From an uncultured Collinsella sp. (lineage in GTDB: Bacteria > Actinomycetota > Coriobacteriia > Coriobacteriales > Coriobacteriaceae): 10,091 nucleotides of DNA. The stretch covers positions 1-10,091 of the forward strand of contig USEK01000043.1 of assembly GCA_900553705.1 (NCBI GenBank), given 5' to 3'. Each line of letters begins with the position of its first letter. Positions within the stretch are counted from its first letter, which is position 1. Of this stretch, positions 6,351 through 10,091 are shown piece by piece. The translations under genes were made by a program, and so were the position numbers. The notes under the pieces are model-generated. The model saw only the letters and a program-made list of their open reading frames with translations, was not told where the DNA came from and made no database searches.

Positions 6351-7193
6351 ATGATTGTGTTTTCCGATATGGATGGAACGCTGCTGACGAGCGATAAGCA
6401 GATGAGCGACGCCACCTGGGCAATGCTCGACGAGCTCGCGCGCCGCGGTATTGAGTTTGTGCCTTGCACGGGGCGCCCGCTGTCGGGCATCTTTGAGCCC
6501 ATCCTCGCCCACCCCGCCGTACACTACGCGGTCTGCGCCAACGGCGCCAGCGTCTGGCAGCTCGACGACGACGTGCCCACCGACGCCTCACACGCCACGC
6601 GCATATTGAGCCGTCCGCTCGATTGCGGCATCGCCCATCGCATCCATCGCATCGCCGCCGGCCACGATGTGACCTTCGATATCTTCGCGGATGGGCAGTG
6701 CTTCCTCCCCTGCTCGCTCTACACGCGCCTGGACGAATTCTGCGGCGGCGACCCCCATATCGCAGCCTCGCTCAAGCGCACACGAACACCGATCGACATG
6801 GATATCGACAGCAAGATCGACGAGGTCGAGACACTCGAACGCATCGCCATGTACTGGCACGACCCGGCCGATCGCGACGCCATCGCGGCGGAGCTCGACA
6901 CGCTCGGAGGCATTGAGGTCACGCGTTCGTACGCCATGAATATCGAGGTCATGGGCGAGGGCGCCACCAAGGGAACGGCCCTCACGTGGCTATGCGAGCA
7001 CCTGGGCGAGCGTCTCGCCGACGCCTGGGCGTTCGGCGACAACATCAACGACATCCCCATGCTGCAGGCAGCGGGCCACGGCATAGCAATGATCAACGGC
7101 GAGCCCGAGGACCGCGAGGCCGCCGACGCCGTCACCGAATACGACAACGACCACGACGGCGTCGCCCGCGCCATCATGGCCGCCCTCGCCTAG
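6351..7193 (+). CDS. Cof-type HAD-IIB phosphatase
   Basis: This 280-residue haloacid dehalogenase-fold phosphatase acts on small phosphorylated metabolites such as sugar phosphates or nucleotides; the exact substrate is not readable. Motif I is F-S-D-M-D-G-T-L-L with nucleophile D6 and acid D8, motif II T40 (C-T-G-R), motif III K207 (G-A-T-K-G) and motif IV D230 to D234 (F-G-D-N-I-N-D). A C2-type cap occupies the middle (about 85-185). AGAAAGGA (6334-6341) is the ribosome site, 9 bases upstream. Only 25 bases separate it from the citrate synthase terminator, so its promoter must overlap the terminator or it depends on readthrough. Its TAG stop lies inside a CTAGTCATCGG repeat tag. A second Cof-type HAD gene converges on it across the IS110 element. 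Confidence 0.9.
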   Translation: MIVFSDMDGTLLTSDKQMSDATWAMLDELARRGIEFVPCTGRPLSGIFEPILAHPAVHYAVCANGASVWQLDDDVPTDASHATRILSRPLDCGIAHRIHRIAAGHDVTFDIFADGQCFLPCSLYTRLDEFCGGDPHIAASLKRTRTPIDMDIDSKIDEVETLERIAMYWHDPADRDAIAAELDTLGGIEVTRSYAMNIEVMGEGATKGTALTWLCEHLGERLADAWAFGDNINDIPMLQAAGHGIAMINGEPEDREAADAVTEYDNDHDGVARAIMAALA

Positions 7194-7275
7194 TCATCGG
7201 CTAGTCGTTGGGGACGTTCTTGAATGACTAGTCGTTGGAGACAGTCTTCGCGAAAAAGCTGCAGGGACTGTCCCC
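7190..7275 (+). repeat. GGGGAC repeat cluster with CTAGTC tags
   Basis: CTAGTCATCGG (7190-7200) contains the stop codon of the HAD gene. CTAGTCGTTGGGGACGTTCTT (7201-7221) and CTAGTCGTTGGAGACAGTCTT (7228-7248) follow with a period of 27. GGGACTGTCCCC (7264-7275) is a shorter unit in the opposite direction; GGAGACAGTC (7237-7246) can pair with GACTGTCCCC (7267-7276) as a 10-base stem with one mismatch. Related pairs lie at 8807-8855 and 9813-9860. Confidence 0.75.
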
Positions 7276-7285
7276 ATTACAGTCT

Positions 7286-7531
7286 GAAATAGGCCATCGA
7301 TAAATTTCGATGGCGAGCATTCGGCGCATTGCCTACGATACGGGCAAGCCCCGAGGGGCCGCCGATCGGGCGCCTCCGGATGGCCGTCTGCCCCTGCCCC
7401 GTAGAGGGCCCGGGGGGTGTTGCCACCGGGGGCGCTCGCCGCTCCGGACGACTGATAGGAAACTGCCGGGCGCAAGCGCCACGGCCAGGTAATGTGGGTG
7501 TCGCGGGGAGGGGTTCCGATCGGCCTACCGA
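7286..7531 (+). ncRNA. Predicted IS110 bridge RNA region
   Basis: Elements of the IS110 group encode a structured bridge RNA in the non-coding left end before the recombinase (established for IS621). This region has no gene and is rich in hairpins. It opens with GCCATCGA (7293-7300) pairing with TCGATGGC (7307-7314) around TAAATT, a clear 5' stem-loop. Other local stems are GGCGC-AA-GCGCC near 7470 and ATCGG-CCTA-CCGAT near 7519-7532. ATAGGAA (7455-7461) also occurs at the right junction (8805-8811), and GTTCCGAT (7513-7520) is nearly the reverse complement of ATAGGAAC there. These are candidate guide segments only; the exact RNA ends and loops are not established. Confidence 0.55.
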
Positions 7532-7546
7532 TTGGAGGATACCACC

Positions 7547-8704
7547 GTGGCACCAATTAGAATGCCGGAAGCCGTCATCGGGCTCGATGTCGGGAAATCG
7601 TCCCACTGGGCATGCGTCGCGACTCGAGATGGCGAGGTGCTGCTGAGCGCCCCCGTCGCGAACAGGGAGGACGACCTGGACTCGCTGTTCGGCCGCTTCC
7701 CCGATGCGCTCGTGGTCGTCGACCAGTCGCGCAACATAGGCGCCCTCGCGCTCGCCCGCGCCAGGGCGGCCGGGATGTCGGCGGCGTACCTGCCGGGACT
7801 CGCGGCGCACGGGGCCGCCAGGCTCTTCGCCGGCGACGCCAAGACCGACGAGCGGGACGCAATGGTCATCGCGAAGACGGCGCTTGGCATCCCCGACGCG
7901 CTCCTGCCGGTCGGAGACCCGGGCCCGACGGTCGCGGCGGCGAGGGCGCTGGCCGCCCAGAGAAACTTCCTGACCTGCGAAAACACCAGGAGCAAGAACC
8001 GGCTGCGCAGCATCCTGCTGGAATCGTGCCCCGCCTTCGAGGCGCTGGTCGACCTGTCCGACGGTCCCCAGCTGAGGCTCATGGCATCCCTCGGCGGGGC
8101 CTGGTCGGTAGCCGACGCCGGGCCCCGCAGGGCGGCGGCGCTCACGCGCGGGGCGGCGCGCGGCAAGATCGAGACCCTCGTCCGCTCGACGGCCTCCTCG
8201 ACAAGGCCGGACGCGGCGGCCATCGCCGCCGAGGACCGGGCGGTGAAACTGCTCGCGCGCAGGATCTCCGAGAACTCGGCGGAGATCGAGGCGATCACGG
8301 CGGAGATATCCGCCCTGCTCGAGGGCGACGATACCTACCGATGCCTCCTGACGGTGCCGGGGATCGGCCCCAAAACCGCTTCCGAGCTCGCGATCTCCAT
8401 CGACATCGAAGACTTCCCAAGCCACGACAGGCTCGCGTCGTACTGCGGCCTGGCGCCGCGCAACCGCCAGTCGGGGACCTCGATCTCCTCGGTGACGGCA
8501 TCGCGCCAAGGCAACAAGAGGCTGAAGAACCTGCTCATATTCTCATGTAACTGCCTTACCCGGACAGAGGGGAGATGGGGCGACTACTACACCAGGTGCC
8601 GGGAGCGGGGCATGTCGCACGGCAAGGCGCTCAAGGCGCTGGCGCGAAAGAGACTGAAGGTCATCTACGCGGTCATGCGAGACAGGGTGCCTTACGCAGC
8701 CTAG
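7547..8704 (+). CDS. IS110-family transposase/recombinase (DEDD)
   Basis: This is the RNA-guided recombinase of the element, 385 residues from GTG 7547. That start is chosen because GGAGG at 7534-7538 lies 8 bases before it; the upstream in-frame TTG at 7532 overlaps this ribosome site. The N-terminal RuvC-like domain shows D14 (G-L-D-V-G-K), D59 (V-V-V-D-Q) at the position usually held by Glu, and D101 and D104 (K-T-D-E-R-D). The C-terminal Transposase_20 domain shows the helix-hairpin-helix V-P-G-I-G-P-K-T-A and a Ser-rich catalytic segment S-G-T-S-I-S-S at 309-315, followed by Q-G-N-K-R-L-K. Both domains are complete with no stop or frameshift, so the element may be active. The 410-codon minus-strand frame opposite it is a shadow. 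Confidence 0.93.
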   Translation: MAPIRMPEAVIGLDVGKSSHWACVATRDGEVLLSAPVANREDDLDSLFGRFPDALVVVDQSRNIGALALARARAAGMSAAYLPGLAAHGAARLFAGDAKTDERDAMVIAKTALGIPDALLPVGDPGPTVAAARALAAQRNFLTCENTRSKNRLRSILLESCPAFEALVDLSDGPQLRLMASLGGAWSVADAGPRRAAALTRGAARGKIETLVRSTASSTRPDAAAIAAEDRAVKLLARRISENSAEIEAITAEISALLEGDDTYRCLLTVPGIGPKTASELAISIDIEDFPSHDRLASYCGLAPRNRQSGTSISSVTASRQGNKRLKNLLIFSCNCLTRTEGRWGDYYTRCRERGMSHGKALKALARKRLKVIYAVMRDRVPYAA

Positions 8705-8793
8705 CCGAAACGCACCGAGCAGACTGAAGCCCGCCGGCCTAATGGCTTGGCGTCAGCATGCCGCGATTCGGTCGCACGGAGAGCATTTCCCAG

Positions 8794-8799
8794 TTGACA
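8794..8799 (+). promoter_or_regulatory. TTGACA at the IS110 right end, candidate -35 of a circle-junction promoter
   Basis: A perfect -35 box lies a few bases before the element's right end. If the element circularises at the CT positions suggested above, GATAAA from the left end (7299-7304) would lie 18 bases downstream as a -10 box, making a promoter only in the circular form, as described for IS621. Confidence 0.4.
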
Positions 8800-8806
8800 A
8801 AACTAT

Positions 8807-8855
8807 AGGAACACCCCCCACTGCCGGCAGAAAAGGAACGTCCCCATCTGCCGGA
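8807..8855 (-). repeat. GGGGAC repeat pair with TGCCGGCA tag
   Basis: On the plus strand AGGAACACCCCCCACTGCCG (from 8807) and AGGAACGTCCCCATCTGCCG (from 8834) are 27 bases apart. Read on the minus strand, each unit is a CCGGCA tag, then GGGGAC (degenerate in the 8807 copy) and a TTCCT tail. The cluster begins right after the TAA of the minus-strand HAD gene. It has the same period and core as the clusters at 7190 and 9813 but a different tag. Confidence 0.7.
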
Positions 8856-9650
8856 TTAAGCGAGACTCTCCAACACGCGACGGAGCTCCTGCTGGACGGC
8901 GTGGTCGCGGTTACAACCCACCACGCGATCGGCCACCGCCTTGAGCGCGGGACGCGCGTTTTCCATCGCGCAGCCCGTGCCGACAAAGCGAATGATCTCG
9001 TAGTCGTTCATCGAGTCGCCAAACGCCATGACCTCGTCGCGTCCAATCCCGTAATGCTCCGCGAGCTGCGCGATGCCCGAGGCCTTCGACACGCCGGGCT
9101 GCATGGCATCGATCCACGCGTTGCCCGAAGGCGCAAAAGTAAAGAGCTGACCGAGTTCGCGCTGTAGTACGTAAGCGCTGTCCATAACGGCACCGTCATC
9201 GCAAAAGATACTCGCCTTGATGATATTTACGCTGGGATCGGGCAGCTCCCAAATGCGCTCGGCATTGGGAAGGTCCTTATCGACCTCACGCACGAACTTG
9301 CACTCGTCATCGAGCAAGAAGGACTTGGTTCGATCAAAAAGCGCAAGATGCAGATTGGGAAACGTCGCGACGGCCTGGGCGAGCCTTCGAATCGCCAGGT
9401 GCGAATACACCTCACGGTCTACCATCTTACCGTCGGCGTAGACCTGGGCGCCGTTAGCGGCGACAAAGTCCATCTTGTCGCGAACAGGTGCAAAGAACTC
9501 GCACAGGCGGTCGTAACGACGGCCTGACGATGCGGCGAAATGCACGCCATGCTCGTGTAGCGCCAGAATCAGTTCGTAGGTCTCGGGAGGCACCTGGCCG
9601 TTTTCGTCAAGCAGTGTGCCGTCCATATCGGATGCAATCAGTTTAAACAT
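8856..9650 (-). CDS. Cof-type HAD-IIB phosphatase
   Basis: This 264-residue phosphatase of the haloacid dehalogenase superfamily has a C2-type cap and probably dephosphorylates a small cytoplasmic metabolite; the substrate is unknown. Motif I is A-S-D-M-D-G-T-L-L with D8 and D10, motif II S42 (S-S-G-R-R), motif III K189 (V-S-K-A-S-G) and motif IV D212 to D216 (F-G-D-S-M-N-D). It starts at ATG 9650, after AAGGGAG, which is locked inside a 62-base leader hairpin (9656-9717). A promoter candidate lies just upstream of the hairpin. It is only distantly similar to the HAD protein at 6351-7193 and converges on it. Its stop codon is followed immediately by a GGGGAC repeat pair in the sense direction. 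Confidence 0.92.
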   Translation of the reverse strand: MFKLIASDMDGTLLDENGQVPPETYELILALHEHGVHFAASSGRRYDRLCEFFAPVRDKMDFVAANGAQVYADGKMVDREVYSHLAIRRLAQAVATFPNLHLALFDRTKSFLLDDECKFVREVDKDLPNAERIWELPDPSVNIIKASIFCDDGAVMDSAYVLQRELGQLFTFAPSGNAWIDAMQPGVSKASGIAQLAEHYGIGRDEVMAFGDSMNDYEIIRFVGTGCAMENARPALKAVADRVVGCNRDHAVQQELRRVLESLA

Positions 9651-9655
9651 AGAAA

Positions 9656-9717
9656 AGCTCCCTTCGGGCTTGTTGGAATCGAACGTGTATCCGATTCCAA
9701 CGTACCCAAAGGGAGCT
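9656..9717 (-). promoter_or_regulatory. 62-base leader hairpin sequestering the HAD ribosome site
   Basis: AGCTCCCTT (9656-9664) pairs with AAGGGAGCT (9709-9717), GGG (9666-9668) with CCC (9705-9707) and GTTGGAATCG (9672-9681) with CGATTCCAAC (9692-9701), around a 10-base loop. About 22 pairs form. In the minus-strand mRNA the AAGGGAG ribosome site is in the 3' arm and TTTTC follows, just before the ATG at 9650. It could act as a translation switch, a terminator-like attenuator or a ligand-sensing leader. No known riboswitch class is recognised. Confidence 0.7.
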
Positions 9718-9720
9718 CAA

Positions 9721-9749
9721 ATAAGACTCCGCGGGCGTAAACGTTACAA
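9721..9749 (-). promoter_or_regulatory. Candidate promoter of the HAD gene
   Basis: On the minus strand TTGTAA (9749-9744) and TCTTAT (9726-9721) are 17 bases apart, each with 4 of 6 consensus matches. Transcription would start near 9715, so the mRNA would begin almost exactly with the leader hairpin. Confidence 0.4.
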
Positions 9750-9812
9750 GGACCTGGCAAATAGCTCACACATGCCAGAGGCCTCACGGTCGCGGCGTCA
9801 GGCGACACGTCA

Positions 9813-9860
9813 AAGAGTGTCCCCGACGACTAGTCGTTTAAGAGCGTCCCCGATGACTAG
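9813..9860 (-). repeat. GGGGAC repeat pair with CTAGTC tags
   Basis: On the minus strand CTAGTCATCGGGGACGCTCTT (9860-9840) and CTAGTCGTCGGGGACACTCTT (9833-9813) repeat with a period of 27. The TAG of the first tag (9859-9857) is the stop codon of the adenine deaminase. The cluster is in inverted orientation to the one at 7190-7248. Confidence 0.75.
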
Positions 9861-10049
9861 TCGGCGTAGGTGAAGGTCGTGACGTCGAACATGCCCTCGG
9901 GACGGATGCGGAGCGTCGGGATGACCGGCAGGGGCAGGAAGATGATGCCCATGATGGGGTCGAGCGGCGGCTCAATACCCATGGCGCGCGCCCTGACCAT
10001 AAAGTCGTCGTGCTGTGCGGCGACATCCTCGGCCGTGCCTTCGCTCATC
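9857..10049 (-). CDS. ade: Adenine deaminase, C-terminal end (partial, cut by the contig end)
   Basis: The last 63 residues are present. The segment P-I-M-G-I-I-F-L-P-L-P-V-I-P-T-L-R-I followed by E-G-M-F-D-V-T-T-F matches the conserved C-terminus of adenine deaminases (L-S-L-P-V-I-P-x-L-x-L-T-x-x-G-L-F-D). The enzyme converts adenine to hypoxanthine and ammonia in purine salvage. The catalytic metal-binding part lies beyond the contig end. Codons upstream of 10049 (M-C-I-R-D-R) come from adapter sequence and must not be counted. The stop TAG lies inside a repeat tag. The substitution P-L-P for the usual S/A-L-P is minor. Family assignment rests on this short tail only. Confidence 0.7.
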
Positions 10050-10091
10050 CTGTCTCTTATACACATCTGACGCTGCCGACGACTAGTCGAG
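10050..10091. other. Illumina Nextera adapter and i5 index (assembly artefact)
   Basis: CTGTCTCTTATACACATCT (10050-10068) is the Tn5 mosaic end of Nextera libraries. GACGCTGCCGACGA (10069-10082) is the Nextera read-1 adapter. CTAGTCGA (10083-10090) is the reverse complement of i5 index S513 (TCGACTAG) and G (10091) begins the following P5 sequence. None of it is genomic. Confidence 0.97.

Larger units (their letters stand above)
7284..8804 (+). mobile_element. IS110-family insertion sequence (boundaries approximate)
   Basis: The element contains an intact IS110-type recombinase (7547-8704), a non-coding left end of about 250 bases and a short right end of about 100 bases. IS110 elements have no terminal inverted repeats, so boundaries cannot be read directly. 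CT dinucleotides at 7284-7285 and 8803-8804 are offered as possible core positions because the flanking repeats stop near them. The right end holds TTGACA at 8794-8799. The element sits in the GGGGAC repeat cluster between two convergent HAD genes. Confidence 0.75.

Noticed and set aside
7190..7275. CRISPR-like array
   Set aside because: Units are directly adjacent with only about 6 bases between cores, no unique spacers and no cas genes.
7532..7546. TTG at 7532 as the transposase start
   Set aside because: It overlaps the GGAGG ribosome site; GTG 7547 is correctly spaced and gives a normal family N-terminus.
7277..8509. Minus-strand 410-codon and plus-strand 312-codon frames over the IS110 gene
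   Set aside because: Arg/Gly-rich shadows of the transposase frame.
10079..10090. Apparent further copy of the GACGACTAGTCG repeat
   Set aside because: It is the junction of Nextera adapter and i5 index, not genomic.

Overview
The window looks like a contig end from a high-GC gut actinobacterium, most likely Coriobacteriia close to Collinsella. That assignment is an inference from the GC-rich codon use, the Collinsella-like citrate synthase and the GGGGAC-type intergenic repeats; no rRNA or marker gene confirms it. The last 42 bases (10050-10091) are not genomic: they are Illumina Nextera adapter plus an i5 index, so the real sequence stops at 10049.

Positions 1-4083 look like an accessory region, visibly less GC-rich up to about 3360. 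On the minus strand a small secreted Cys-containing protein (2097-2432) is followed by a very large membrane protein. The membrane protein's frame is open without a stop from 2030 to the left edge, at least 676 codons, and it consists of two ABC-2-like permease halves fused in tandem. Together they look like a bacteriocin or secreted-peptide locus with its dedicated transporter or immunity permease; the ATPase would lie off the left edge. Divergent from it are a four-helix DUF2975 membrane protein and a YozG-like Cro/CI regulator. A short intergenic region with a perfect inverted repeat separates the two transcripts. A 5'-truncated tyrosine recombinase directly follows the regulator, in the same frame.

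Positions 4084-7193 are ordinary chromosomal genes: a long hairpin in the gap, an ACT-domain protein (UPF0237 type), citrate synthase with a strong terminator, and a Cof-type HAD phosphatase.

Positions 7194-9860 hold a convergent pair of HAD phosphatases whose intergenic region is split by an intact IS110-family element. The element carries a roughly 250-base non-coding left end expected to encode its bridge RNA. Tandem 27-base repeat units (a palindromic tag plus GGGGAC and a TTCTT-like tail) lie directly at the stop codons of three genes, always in the sense direction of the gene. The second HAD gene has a 62-base leader hairpin that sequesters its ribosome binding site. The last genuine gene is the C-terminus of an adenine deaminase.
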